Part shown: piece by piece, positions 52,611 to 61,426 of the stretch
Layout of the letters: each line of letters opens with the position of its first letter
How positions within the stretch are numbered: the stretch's first letter is position 1
Origin: Jiangella alba
Lineage (GTDB): Bacteria; Actinomycetota; Actinomycetes; Jiangellales; Jiangellaceae
DNA length: 64,000 nt
NCBI RefSeq assembly: GCF_900106035.1
Contig: NZ_FNUC01000003.1
Coordinates: 1,240,001 to 1,304,000, forward strand
Direction: 5' to 3'
Notes under the pieces: model-generated
Told to the model about the DNA's origin: nothing
Databases searched by the model: none
Seen by the model: the letters and a program-made list of their open reading frames with translations, nothing else
Made by a program: the position numbers and the translations under genes

Positions 52611-55318
52611 CCGAGCCCGAGATCGTCCTCGTACCGCACACCCACTGGGACCGCGAGTGGTACGAGCCGTTCCAGGTGTTCCGGCTGAAGCTGGCCGACG
52701 TCCTCGACGACGTCATCGCGCGGGCCGAGGCCGATCCGGACTTCCGCTTCACCCTCGACGGCCAGTTCGCCGCCGTGGACGACTACCTGGAACTGCGGCC
52801 GGAGAACCGGCACCGCGTCGCCGAGCTGGTCCGGCAGGGCCGGCTGTCGGTCGGGCCCTGGTACATCCTGCTGGACGAGTTCCTGTGCTCCGGCGAGACC
52901 ATCGTGCGCAACCTGGAGCTCGGCTGGCAGGGCGCCGAGGCGCTGGGCGGGGCGATGCCGGTGGGCTACCTGCCCGACATGTTCGGCCACACCGCCCAGG
53001 TGCCGCAGATCCTGGCCCGGGCCGGCATCGAGCACGCCGCCCTGTGGCGCGGCGCCCCGGGTGCCCTGACCAGCCACGGGTTCCGCTGGGAGGCTCCGGA
53101 CGGCAGCTCGGTGCGGGTGGAGTACCTGTTCGACGGCTACGGCAACGCGCTGGACCTGTTCGCGATCCCGTCCCGGCTGGGTTCGGCCGTGGACGCCTAC
53201 CGGGCGGAGACCCGCTCGTGGTTCGGCGCCGACCCGGTGCTCGGCATGCTCGGCACCGACCACTCCGCGCCGCGACCGGACCTCATGGACCTCGTCCGCG
53301 GTCCCGGCGGCGCCGGGCTGACGGTGGCCGGGCTGGCCGAGTACGTCACCCGGTTCCGGCCCGGCGACCCGAGCCTGCCGGTCGTGGTCGGCGAGCTGCG
53401 CAGCCACGCGCGCGGCAACATCCTGCCCGGCGTCATCTCGATCCGGGTCGGGCTCAAGCAGGCCATGGCCCGCGCCGAGCGCGTCGTCGGCGAGGCCGAG
53501 GCGCTGGCCGCGCAGTTCCAGCCGGCCGCCGACTACCGCGAGGCGTTCCTGCTGGCCTGGCGGAAGATCGTCGAGTCCACGGCGCACGACTCCGTCACCG
53601 GTTGCGGCGTCGACGAGACCGCCGCCCAGGTCGCGGCCCGGCTGGCCGAGGCCGAGCAGGCCGGGCGCGCCGTGCGCACCGCGGTGCTCCGGTCGGTCGC
53701 CGCGCGGGTGCCGGCCGACGCGCACGCCGTCGTCAACACCGTCCCGTGGCCGCGCACCGTGCTGGCCGAGCTGGACGTCCCGGCGCCGGAGACCGACCGG
53801 CCGGTCACCGCGTCGCTGCCCGACGGCACCGCGCTGCCGGTGCAGGAGCTGAGCCGGTCCGAGACCGTGCTGGGCGACGAGAAGCTGGCCGCCGCAGACC
53901 TCGACAAGGTGATCCGGCGCATCCACGGCCGCGAGCTGTTCGGCCAGCAGATCGAGTCGTACACCGTCGCGCCGGGCACGCTGGACTTCGCGGTCGCGCG
54001 GGTGCCGTCGACGCCGGAGTTCGACCTCGCGGCGCTGCGGGCCGAGCTGGCCGCGGCCGCCGCCGAGGCCTCGGGTGAGTGGCGGGTGCGCACGATCGCG
54101 CAGCAGCGCCGCCGGGTGCTGGCCGCGGTCCCGCTGGACGCGTCCGGGCAGGTCGCGGTGCGGACGTCGCAGGACGCCGCCGCCGTGCCGCGCGCGTCCG
54201 CCGTCGAGGTGACGGACCGGTCGCTGACCTCGGCCGCCGTCCGGGTCGACGTCGCCGACGACGGCACCCTGACGGTGCGCGGCGCCGACGGCACCGAGCT
54301 GAGCGGCGTCGGCCGGCTGGTGTCCGGCGGCGACCGCGGCGACAGCTACAACTACGGCCCGCCGGCAGGCGACGTGCTGGTCGGCACCCCGTCGTCGGTG
54401 CGCGTCTCCGTCGAGGAGGGCGGCCCGCTGCGCGGCGTGCTGCGGGTGGTGCGCCGCTACGACTGGCCGGTGTCGCTGTCCGCCGACCTCGACGTGCGCG
54501 CCGCCGAGACCGTGCCGGTCGAGGTGACGACCCTGGTCGAGCTGCGGACCGGCGAGCCGTTCGTCCGGCTCGACGTCTCGTTCGTCAACCCGGCCCGCGA
54601 CCACCGGGTGCGGCTGCACGTGCCGCTGCCGGCGCCGGTCACCGAGTCGGCGGCCGACGGGCAGTTCGCGGTGACGGCGCGCGGGCTGACGTCGGAGGGC
54701 GGCTGGGGCGAGTACCCGCTGCCGACGTTCCCGGCGTCGGCGTTCGTGTCCGCGGGCCCCGCGACCGTGCTGCTCGACCACGTCACCGAGTACGAGCTGG
54801 CCGGCGACGGCGCGGAGCTGGCGGTGACGCTGCTGCGCGCGGTCGGCTGGATGAGCGTCAACCTGCACCCGCTGCGCGACGAGCCGGCCGGGTCGGAGTT
54901 CCCGGTGCCCGGCGCGCAGTACGTCGGTGTGCCGGTGCGGGCGCGGCTGGCGGTCGTGCCGCGGGCCGGCGGCTGGGGACCGGCGTCGGCGCCCCGGCTG
55001 GCCGAGGAGTTCCGCCACGACGCGCAGGTGGTGCCGGGGCTGGCCGCCGCGGGTGGCGAGCTGCCGCCGCCGTCGTCGGGGCTGGGCGTGAGCGGGCCCG
55101 GCGTCGTCGCGTCGTCGATCCGGTCGCGCGGCGACGAGACCGAGCTGCGGCTGGTCGCCATGTCCGCCGCGCCGACGACGGCCACCGTCACCGGGGCGTT
55201 CGTCACGGCCTGGCGCACCGACCTGCTGGGCCGGGCGCTCGAGCCGCTCCCCGTGGACGGCGACCGCGTCGACGTCGAGCTCGGGCCGTGGGAGATCGCG
55301 ACGATCCGGGTCTCCTAG
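52607..55318 (+). CDS. Glycoside hydrolase family 38 alpha-mannosidase
   Basis: 903 aa, usual length for bacterial GH38. The N-terminal catalytic domain opens with VLVPHTHWDREWYEPFQ (zinc-binding His and Asp). The nucleophile Asp is in GYLPDMFGHTAQVPQIL. Further motifs are LRSHARGNILPGV and ESTAHDSVTGCGVDE (third and fourth zinc-side residues). The middle and C-terminal beta domains follow to the end. No signal peptide, so it cleaves alpha-mannosides inside the cell. It is last in an operon with the iolE-like and Gfo/Idh genes. Its stop codon shares the bases CTAG with the stop of the convergent protease gene. Confidence 0.95.
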   Translation: MTEPEIVLVPHTHWDREWYEPFQVFRLKLADVLDDVIARAEADPDFRFTLDGQFAAVDDYLELRPENRHRVAELVRQGRLSVGPWYILLDEFLCSGETIVRNLELGWQGAEALGGAMPVGYLPDMFGHTAQVPQILARAGIEHAALWRGAPGALTSHGFRWEAPDGSSVRVEYLFDGYGNALDLFAIPSRLGSAVDAYRAETRSWFGADPVLGMLGTDHSAPRPDLMDLVRGPGGAGLTVAGLAEYVTRFRPGDPSLPVVVGELRSHARGNILPGVISIRVGLKQAMARAERVVGEAEALAAQFQPAADYREAFLLAWRKIVESTAHDSVTGCGVDETAAQVAARLAEAEQAGRAVRTAVLRSVAARVPADAHAVVNTVPWPRTVLAELDVPAPETDRPVTASLPDGTALPVQELSRSETVLGDEKLAAADLDKVIRRIHGRELFGQQIESYTVAPGTLDFAVARVPSTPEFDLAALRAELAAAAAEASGEWRVRTIAQQRRRVLAAVPLDASGQVAVRTSQDAAAVPRASAVEVTDRSLTSAAVRVDVADDGTLTVRGADGTELSGVGRLVSGGDRGDSYNYGPPAGDVLVGTPSSVRVSVEEGGPLRGVLRVVRRYDWPVSLSADLDVRAAETVPVEVTTLVELRTGEPFVRLDVSFVNPARDHRVRLHVPLPAPVTESAADGQFAVTARGLTSEGGWGEYPLPTFPASAFVSAGPATVLLDHVTEYELAGDGAELAVTLLRAVGWMSVNLHPLRDEPAGSEFPVPGAQYVGVPVRARLAVVPRAGGWGPASAPRLAEEFRHDAQVVPGLAAAGGELPPPSSGLGVSGPGVVASSIRSRGDETELRLVAMSAAPTTATVTGAFVTAWRTDLLGRALEPLPVDGDRVDVELGPWEIATIRVS

Positions 55319-56565
55319 CGCGTGTGCACGATCACGCCGATGTGCTCGGTGATGTCGGGCAGCGTGCTGAACAGCGACACGTCCTCGCCGTGGCAGGTCG
55401 ACGGCTGGATCTTGCCGCCCCAGTGGATGCCGTAGGCGGTGCGGCCGGTGCTCGTGTAGCGGTACCAGGCGCCGCCGCTGTCGCCGGGGCAGGTGTCGAT
55501 GCCGTCGACGCGGGCCATGTTGCGGCCCTCGGGGTCGTTGACGTCGCCGAGCACGCCGCAGCGGATGCCCGAGACGGTCGATCGCGCCGCGATGCACACC
55601 GTCTGACCGGGCTGCATGCTGGTCTCCGACGTGATGCGCCCGGTCACGGGGAGCCGCTGGTTGGTGGCGTTCTCGTGATACAGCCAGCCCCACGTGGCGT
55701 TCTCCAGCCAGTAGGTGTTGTCGATGCGGATGGCCGCCGCGTCGACGTCGCCGCTGTTGTAGCGGGCCCGCATCGGGCCGATCGCCTGGGTGCCGTGACC
55801 CCACTGGCTGTCGAGGGCGCCGCAGTGACCGGCCGTGAGCACCCACTTGCGGCTGTTCGTGGTGGAGTCGGCGGTGAACCCGACCGAGCAGAAGTAGTTC
55901 TTGTCCGGGCCGCGCCACAGCTCGACGCCGGCGCGCAGCGGGCGGCCGCACCGGTACAGGCTGTTGCAGGCCTCGGCGCCGTTGGTGCGCGGCCGCTGCG
56001 CCGTGGCCCGCATGGTGGCCGGCAGCGTGACGTCGCCCGCGCGCACGGCGGACAGCGTGCGCAGCGGCAGCTCGACGACGACCCGGTTGCCCTTCAGGTC
56101 GACGCCGGCCGTGGCGCCCGCGGGGACGTCCGGGTGGGCGCCGTCGTTGACGCGGTCGCGCTCGGCCAGCAGCGTGGCCAGGCTGAAGTCGGCGTCATGG
56201 GTCGCGACGTCGATGCCGCGGCCGGCGGCGGCCTCGGTGAACCCGGCGGCGGCCGCCGGCGTCGTCGACAGCAGGTGCTGGGTGTCGGTGGCGCCGTCGT
56301 ACCAGGCGCCGCCGTAGGTGTCCGGCGACTGCTCGGCCAGCTGCTCGAGCAGCGCGACCCGCTCGTCCTCGGCGTCGATGCGGCGCAGCGCCTCGGTGTC
56401 GCCGACGCCCGGGAACGCCCGCTGGAAGGCGTCGACGGCGGCGGCCCGGTCCGGGTCGGCCGGGGCCGCGGCGGGGGTGTCGGTGGCGGTGGCGGGAGCC
56501 GTGCCGAGCAGCCCGGTCAGGGCCGCTGCGGCGACGGCGACGGCGAACGTGCGTCGTCGATTCAC
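55315..56565 (-). CDS. Secreted trypsin-like serine protease (S1 family)
   Basis: 416 aa. Signal peptide about 1-28, a propeptide-like region (about 30-195) and a chymotrypsin-fold domain. Catalytic His247 in LTAGHC, Asp around 273-275 in GDVDAAAIRI, Ser363 in CPGDSGGAW. Cys pairs near 200/206, 226/248 and 324/336 fit actinobacterial extracellular proteases of the alpha-lytic/streptogrisin kind, although the prosegment is not clearly recognised. The start is GTG with a weak ribosome site. It likely degrades external protein for nutrition. Confidence 0.9.
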   Translation of the reverse strand: MNRRRTFAVAVAAAALTGLLGTAPATATDTPAAAPADPDRAAAVDAFQRAFPGVGDTEALRRIDAEDERVALLEQLAEQSPDTYGGAWYDGATDTQHLLSTTPAAAAGFTEAAAGRGIDVATHDADFSLATLLAERDRVNDGAHPDVPAGATAGVDLKGNRVVVELPLRTLSAVRAGDVTLPATMRATAQRPRTNGAEACNSLYRCGRPLRAGVELWRGPDKNYFCSVGFTADSTTNSRKWVLTAGHCGALDSQWGHGTQAIGPMRARYNSGDVDAAAIRIDNTYWLENATWGWLYHENATNQRLPVTGRITSETSMQPGQTVCIAARSTVSGIRCGVLGDVNDPEGRNMARVDGIDTCPGDSGGAWYRYTSTGRTAYGIHWGGKIQPSTCHGEDVSLFSTLPDITEHIGVIVHTR

Positions 56566-56671
56566 GAAGTGCGCTCTCTACTCGAAGGCCACAAGGTATG
56601 ACAGTTGGTGAAGTTGCCGGACATGTGGTCGTTCGAGCATAGGTGGGCGCGATCTTGACCCGCGGCCGGGG

Positions 56672-58459
56672 TCAGGCGGTCGGTGTCGTGACCGCCTCCG
56701 GTTCGGGGGTGGCGATGCGCAGCGCCGCGACCAGCTCGCGGTAGAGCTCGTCGGCGCCGAGCAGCTGCTCGTGGGTGCCGACGGCGCGGACCCGGCCGGC
56801 CTCCAGCAGCACGATCTGGTCGGCGTCGATGACGGTCGACAGCCGGTGCGCGATGGTCACGACGGCGCCGGTGGCGGCCTGGCGGCGGATGCCCTCGGCG
56901 ACTGCCGCCTCGCTGAGGCCGTCCAGCTGCGCCGTCGCCTCGTCGAGCAGCAGCAGTTCGGCGTCGGTCACCAGGGCGCGGGCCAGCGCGACCCGCTGCC
57001 GCTCGCCGCCCGACATCGTCGTCGGGGACAGTACGGTGTCGAGGCCGTCGTCGAGGTCGTGGACCCGGTGGTCCAGCCGGACCGTCGCGAGCGCCGCCCA
57101 CAGCTCGTCGTCGGTGGCCTCCGGTGCGGCGTAGCTCAGGTTCTCGCGCAGCGTGCCGGGCACCAGCGGGGTGTCCTGCTCGACGTAGGCGATGCGGCTG
57201 CGCAGGTCGGACAGCCGCCATTCGGCGAACGGGCGGCCGTCGAGCACGATCTCGCCGTGCTGCGGCTGCAGGAACTTCAGCAGCAGCGAGAAGACCGTCG
57301 TCTTGCCGGCGCCGGACGGCCCGATGATCGCGGTGTGCCCGTGCCGCGGGATCGTCAGGCTGACGCCGTCGAGCGCCGGCGCGGACTCGGGGGAGTAGCG
57401 GTACTCGACGTCGCGCAGCTCCAGCGCGGCGCCGGCCGCCGTCGTCCCCGCCGCCGGGCCCGCCGCCGGCTCGTCGGACTCCGTCGCCATGGCGTCGATC
57501 TCGCCGATGCGGGCGGCCGCCGCGAGGCCGGACTGCACCGACGTCAGGCTCATCGTCAGCAGCATGACCGGCATCATCAGCTGGAACGCGTAGAGCAGGA
57601 ACGCGACCAGCGTCGTCACCGTCATGTCGCCGGCCGCGACCCGGTAGGCGCCGACGCCGAGGATCAGCATGACCGCGAGGTTGATGCCGCCGCCGGTGAT
57701 CGTCCACGCCCACGCCTCGAGCCGGACCGCGCGGATGCTCTTCTCCGCCGACCGCTCCGCGTGGTGGCCGATGCGGGCGGTCTCGCGGGCCTCGGCCCGG
57801 GCCGCCTTGACGGTGCGCAGCGCGCGCAGGACGCCCTCGAGCCGTCCGCCCAGCGCCCCCATCTCCTCCTGGGCCTCCTGCTGCGCCTTCGCCAGCCGCG
57901 GCATCAGTAGCCCGGCCAGGATCGAGACCACGACGATGACGCCCAGCGTCGTCCCCAGCAGCACGAGGTCGAGGTAGGCCATCAGCGCCAGCGCGCCGAC
58001 CAGCCCCACCAGCCCGTTGACCCCGTTCACGATGCTCGACGTCGTGGCCTCGCGGATCAGCATGGTGTCGGACGTGACGCGCGTGACCATCTCGCCCGGG
58101 CTGCGCGACCCCAGCTCCGTCACCTTCGTTCGCAGCAGGTGCCGCACCATGCCCGTCCGCGCGGCCAGGATGATGCGCTCGGCCAGCGTGCCCAGCAGGA
58201 TCGCCTGGATCAGCTCGACCGCCGCGCCGGCGACCAGCAGCACCGCCAGCAACGTCACCGGCCCGCGCAGCGACTCGTCCAGCTCCAGGCCGTCGAGGAC
58301 GCTCTTCGTCACCAGCGGGGTGACCAGCTCGGCGCCGGTCGCGACCAGCCCCAGCAGCAGGCCGATGATCAGGATGCGCTTGTGCGGGCGCGCGTACCCC
58401 CAGAGCAGGCGGACCTTGGCGCTCGTCGGAAGGTCCGGGGTCGGTCGATCGTCCGTCAT
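56672..58459 (-). CDS. ABC exporter, fused membrane and ATPase domains (multidrug type)
   Basis: 595 aa half-transporter. Six membrane helices in residues about 25-310 (RILIIGLLLGLVATGAELVT, VTLLAVLLVAGAAVELIQA), then the ATPase domain: Walker A GPSGAGKTT, signature MSGGERQRVAL, Walker B ELLLLDEATAQLDG, H-loop TIAHRLST. It acts as a dimer exporting drugs or lipids. The ATG at 58459 is taken; the upstream in-frame extension would cross the divergent TetR gene's promoter. CATTCT lies six bases before the ATG, consistent with a leaderless message, and overlaps the putative TetR site. Confidence 0.93.
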   Translation of the reverse strand: MTDDRPTPDLPTSAKVRLLWGYARPHKRILIIGLLLGLVATGAELVTPLVTKSVLDGLELDESLRGPVTLLAVLLVAGAAVELIQAILLGTLAERIILAARTGMVRHLLRTKVTELGSRSPGEMVTRVTSDTMLIREATTSSIVNGVNGLVGLVGALALMAYLDLVLLGTTLGVIVVVSILAGLLMPRLAKAQQEAQEEMGALGGRLEGVLRALRTVKAARAEARETARIGHHAERSAEKSIRAVRLEAWAWTITGGGINLAVMLILGVGAYRVAAGDMTVTTLVAFLLYAFQLMMPVMLLTMSLTSVQSGLAAAARIGEIDAMATESDEPAAGPAAGTTAAGAALELRDVEYRYSPESAPALDGVSLTIPRHGHTAIIGPSGAGKTTVFSLLLKFLQPQHGEIVLDGRPFAEWRLSDLRSRIAYVEQDTPLVPGTLRENLSYAAPEATDDELWAALATVRLDHRVHDLDDGLDTVLSPTTMSGGERQRVALARALVTDAELLLLDEATAQLDGLSEAAVAEGIRRQAATGAVVTIAHRLSTVIDADQIVLLEAGRVRAVGTHEQLLGADELYRELVAALRIATPEPEAVTTPTA

Positions 58460-58466
58460 GCCGCCA

Positions 58467-58490
58467 GAATGACACACTGATGTCTCATTC
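58467..58490. promoter_or_regulatory. Putative TetR operator GAATGA-N12-TCATTC
   Basis: Inverted repeat in the 79-bp gap between the divergent ABC exporter and TetR genes, overlapping the exporter's probable -10 box. Confidence 0.45.
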
Positions 58491-58524
58491 TCAAGGTTCG
58501 GTGTTCTATTATGGTGGGGCTGTG

Positions 58525-58530
58525 TAATAT
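58525..58530 (+). promoter_or_regulatory. -10 box TAATAT of the TetR gene
   Basis: Lies eight bases before the GTG start of the TetR gene; AAGGGAG between them is too close to the GTG to be a good ribosome site. Confidence 0.4.
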
Positions 58531-58538
58531 AAGGGAGC

Positions 58539-59105
58539 GTGACGACGACCGACACCGGCGTACGCCAGCGCACCCGGCGCGCCATCCTCGACGCCGCGGT
58601 CGCCCTCTGGGCCCGCGACTTCTCCGCGTCCCTCGGCGACATCGCCGACCGCGCCGAGGTCAGCCGCAGCACCCTGCACCGCTACTTCCCGGAGCGCCAG
58701 TCCCTCGTCGACGCCCTGCTCATCGACTCGCAGGCCCGGCTTGGCGAGGCCTGGGGCGCCGCGGTCGCTGCCTCGTCCGCCCCCATCGAGACGATCGAGA
58801 ACATCATGGGCGCCATCGTCGACCTCGCCGATCATGTCCTGTTCCTGTTCAGCGACCCGGACCGGTTCGAGGGCAACCCGCACTGGGACGACAGCGACGA
58901 CGACACCCTCCCCGACCTCATCCGCGCCGCCCAGTCCTCCGGCGACCTCGACCCGGCCATCGACCCCACCTTCGTCATCGGCGTCATGTACTCCCTCATC
59001 TACGTCACGGCCGAGTCCGTGTCCGCCGGCACCCTGCCCCGCCACAAAGCCACCGACACCCTCGTCCGCGTCTTCCGCCACGGCCTCTCGCCGCGGCCTT
59101 CCTGA
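58539..59105 (+). CDS. TetR-family transcriptional regulator
   Basis: 188 aa. Helix-turn-helix: TRRAILDAAVALWARDFSAS, then LGDIADRAEVSRSTLHRYFP (residues about 13-52). The all-helical ligand domain carries no recognisable subgroup. Divergent from the ABC exporter, so it most likely represses that exporter until its ligand is present. Start GTG at 58539. Confidence 0.92.
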   Translation: MTTTDTGVRQRTRRAILDAAVALWARDFSASLGDIADRAEVSRSTLHRYFPERQSLVDALLIDSQARLGEAWGAAVAASSAPIETIENIMGAIVDLADHVLFLFSDPDRFEGNPHWDDSDDDTLPDLIRAAQSSGDLDPAIDPTFVIGVMYSLIYVTAESVSAGTLPRHKATDTLVRVFRHGLSPRPS

Positions 59106-59153
59106 CGGCGGCGCGCTGGGGCTCGATCCGGCCCGATCGTCCGGCGGCCTCGC

Positions 59154-59159
59154 TACGGT
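59154..59159 (+). promoter_or_regulatory. Leaderless -10 box of the nuclease-like gene
   Basis: TACGGT followed by six bases (GGGGCC) and the ATG at 59166. Confidence 0.45.
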
Positions 59160-59165
59160 GGGGCC

Positions 59166-60221
59166 ATGCCCGGCATCTGGTCTCAGAGAGACGGCCGGTG
59201 GGTGGCGCTCGAGCCCACGCGGTTCGCCCTCGAGCAGGAACTGCACGATCTCATCGAGGCCGAGCCGGGCATGCTGCCGCTGGCCGGAGCCCCGCAGCTG
59301 GCCGTCCTCGGCCGCGAGGTCCGATGCGGCTCCGGTTACGCCGACCTCGTCGCGGTCGAGGCGGCGACCGGACGTCCGGTGGTCGTGGAGATCAAGCTGG
59401 CGTCGAACACCGACCGGCGGGCGGTCCTGACCCAGGTGCTCGGCTACGCCGCCCACCTGCGTCGCCTCGACACGGCGGGGTTCGAGGCGCTGCTCGCGCC
59501 ACATCTTGCCAAGCGTCGGCTCGACTCGATCGACGCCGGCGCGGCGGTCGCCACGGCGAACCCGGCGTTCGACGACGCCGCCTTCCGTGCGGCTCTCTCG
59601 GCGGCATTGGACGAGGGCCGGCTGCGCTGCGTCGTGGTCATCGACGAGGCGCCGGCCGACCTGATCGAGCTGGTCGGCTACCTGCAGGACGTCAGCAACG
59701 AGCGGCTCGACCTCGACCTCGTCACGGTGACGGCGTACGACGTCGGCGGGCGGCGGGTGCTGGTCCCGCAGCTGATCGAGCCGGAGCGGGCCATCGCCCA
59801 GCCGATGCCGGCCCGCGCCCTGGCGCCGGAGCCGGCGGTGACCGACGGGCCGGGAGTGTTCGCGACCGCCATCGACACCGTCGCGCCGGACCGCCGGCCG
59901 CTGCTCCAGCAGTTGCTGGCCTGGGCGATCGAGCTGGAGACTGGCGGGCTCGCCACCCTCCACACGGCGGCGGGCCGAGACCGTTGGACCCTCCGGGTGC
60001 ACCTGCGCGGCCAGCGACGGGGACTGGTCACGCTGTGGAACGAGAACGGCGGCTACGTCTCGCCGTTCCGCTCGGTGTTCCTCCAGGTGGCGCCGGACAC
60101 TCTGCGCCTGTTGGACGAGCGGTACCCGGGCGAGATCGGCGCCGGCAACTACGTCCGGACCGACGACGTCGCCGGGCTGCTGGAACTGCTGACCGCCGCT
60201 TACCGGGAGGCCGCCGGCTAG
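59166..60221 (+). CDS. PD-(D/E)XK nuclease-like protein, unknown function
   Basis: 351 aa. Residues about 56-95 contain GSGYADLVAVEAATGRPVVV and EIKLASNTDRRAVLTQVLGY. Asp in YADLVAVE and the EIK triad fit the PD-(D/E)XK core (D-x(n)-ExK), followed by a Q and an aromatic-rich helix as in NucS/RecB-like nucleases. A leading ALEQELHDLIEAEPGMLPL also resembles the N-terminal helix of such proteins. The second half (about 230-350) has no recognised domain. A role in DNA repair or phage defence is possible but not shown. Leaderless start. Its stop shares CTAG with the convergent gene. Confidence 0.7.
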   Translation: MPGIWSQRDGRWVALEPTRFALEQELHDLIEAEPGMLPLAGAPQLAVLGREVRCGSGYADLVAVEAATGRPVVVEIKLASNTDRRAVLTQVLGYAAHLRRLDTAGFEALLAPHLAKRRLDSIDAGAAVATANPAFDDAAFRAALSAALDEGRLRCVVVIDEAPADLIELVGYLQDVSNERLDLDLVTVTAYDVGGRRVLVPQLIEPERAIAQPMPARALAPEPAVTDGPGVFATAIDTVAPDRRPLLQQLLAWAIELETGGLATLHTAAGRDRWTLRVHLRGQRRGLVTLWNENGGYVSPFRSVFLQVAPDTLRLLDERYPGEIGAGNYVRTDDVAGLLELLTAAYREAAG

Positions 60222-61426
60222 GGGGTCACGGCGACGACGGCGGCGGAGCGGGGGGTCTCGAGGCGGTGCGGGCCCTCGGCGCCGGGGAAGCGGGCCAGCT
60301 CGCCCCGGACCACCTGCCGCCGCCCCCACACGTCCGCGAGCAACAGTCCGTCCCCACCCACCGCGACCAGTTCGCCGTCCACCCGCAGCAGGGCCGGCGC
60401 CGACACGTCCCACGAGAGCGACGTCCGCCCGGCCCGCAACGCGTCCAGCACGTCCGGAACGGAGGGCGACGCCGCGGCGACCCAGGTGACCGGGCGACCG
60501 ATCGGGCGCCCGTCGGCCGGGGAGTGGAAGTCCGACCCGCCGATCGGCACCGTCGACAGCCCCCACGCCGTCCACCACGCCAGCGGCCCGGTCCACTCGT
60601 GCGCCATCCACGTGTGGTGGAAGATCTCCGCCAGCGGCGGCCGCACGTCCAGCGGATGATGCCACGCACAGTCGCCGGACAGCGGGTGGTTGATCGACAG
60701 CAGCCCGCCGGCCTCGGCGACGGAGGAGACCCAGGTCGACGGCGGCCGGCGGAAGTCGACCCAGGGGATGGGGCCGAACGCGTTCGCGTGACCGCGGTCG
60801 GTCGTCACCTCCTGGCCGGGCAGCAGCGTCAGCCCGTACCGCGACCCCACCGACGGCAGCGCGGCGTGGTGCGCCACGGTGTTGTGGTCGGTGACGGCGA
60901 GTACGTCGAGGCCCGCCTCGACGGCCAGGGCGGCCAGGCCGGCGATCGGCAGCGAGCCGTCGGAGTGCAGCGTGTGGGCGTGGAAGTCGCAGGCCAGCCA
61001 CGTCAGCCCGGCGTCGGCCGGCAGCGCGCGCCGCGGCGGGCGGGCGGGCACCGGCGGCCCCTCGGGCTCCGGGTCCAGCGGCGACGACGGGTCGTCCAGC
61101 ACGACGGTCACCGACACCGGCACCCCCGCCTCCGGCACCCGGTACAGCCCGAGCACGACCGACCACTCGCCCGGCTCCAGCTCACCGGCCACGTACCCGG
61201 GCGTCGCGGCGGACGGCGTGACGGTGAACCGGCGCCGCGCGCCACCGGACCAGCCACGCCAGCCCGCCGCGCCGGAGCAGCCGAGGTCGACCACCGCGCC
61301 CTCGCCGGAATAGGAGAGGACGACGTGCACCGACGACGTCCCCGCCGGCACCTCGAACGGCACGGACAGGTACGGCGACGAGGCCCGGTCCGCCGGGAAC
61401 AGCCGCCGCGACAGCAGCTCCGTCAT
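60218..61426 (-). CDS. CehA/McbA-type PHP-domain metallohydrolase
   Basis: 402 aa. N-terminal jelly-roll-like part (about 1-140: LSVPFEVPAGTSSVHVVLSY), then a PHP domain: CDFHAHTLHSDGS (metal His), LAVTDHNTVAHH, LLPGQEVTTDRGHANAFG, LLSINHPLSGD, VPIGGSDFHSP. These metal-binding motifs match phosphoesterase/esterase proteins of the CehA/McbA group. Last gene of the sugar-importer operon that begins beyond the right edge; its ATG overlaps the ATPase gene stop, so it probably acts on the imported compound, for example a phosphodiester or glycerophosphodiester. Confidence 0.88.
   Translation of the reverse strand: MTELLSRRLFPADRASSPYLSVPFEVPAGTSSVHVVLSYSGEGAVVDLGCSGAAGWRGWSGGARRRFTVTPSAATPGYVAGELEPGEWSVVLGLYRVPEAGVPVSVTVVLDDPSSPLDPEPEGPPVPARPPRRALPADAGLTWLACDFHAHTLHSDGSLPIAGLAALAVEAGLDVLAVTDHNTVAHHAALPSVGSRYGLTLLPGQEVTTDRGHANAFGPIPWVDFRRPPSTWVSSVAEAGGLLSINHPLSGDCAWHHPLDVRPPLAEIFHHTWMAHEWTGPLAWWTAWGLSTVPIGGSDFHSPADGRPIGRPVTWVAAASPSVPDVLDALRAGRTSLSWDVSAPALLRVDGELVAVGGDGLLLADVWGRRQVVRGELARFPGAEGPHRLETPRSAAVVAVTP

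Noticed and set aside
56657-56673. GACCC-GGGTC hairpin at the end of the ABC exporter gene
   Set aside because: Only a 5-bp stem overlapping the stop codon and no T-run; not convincing as terminator.
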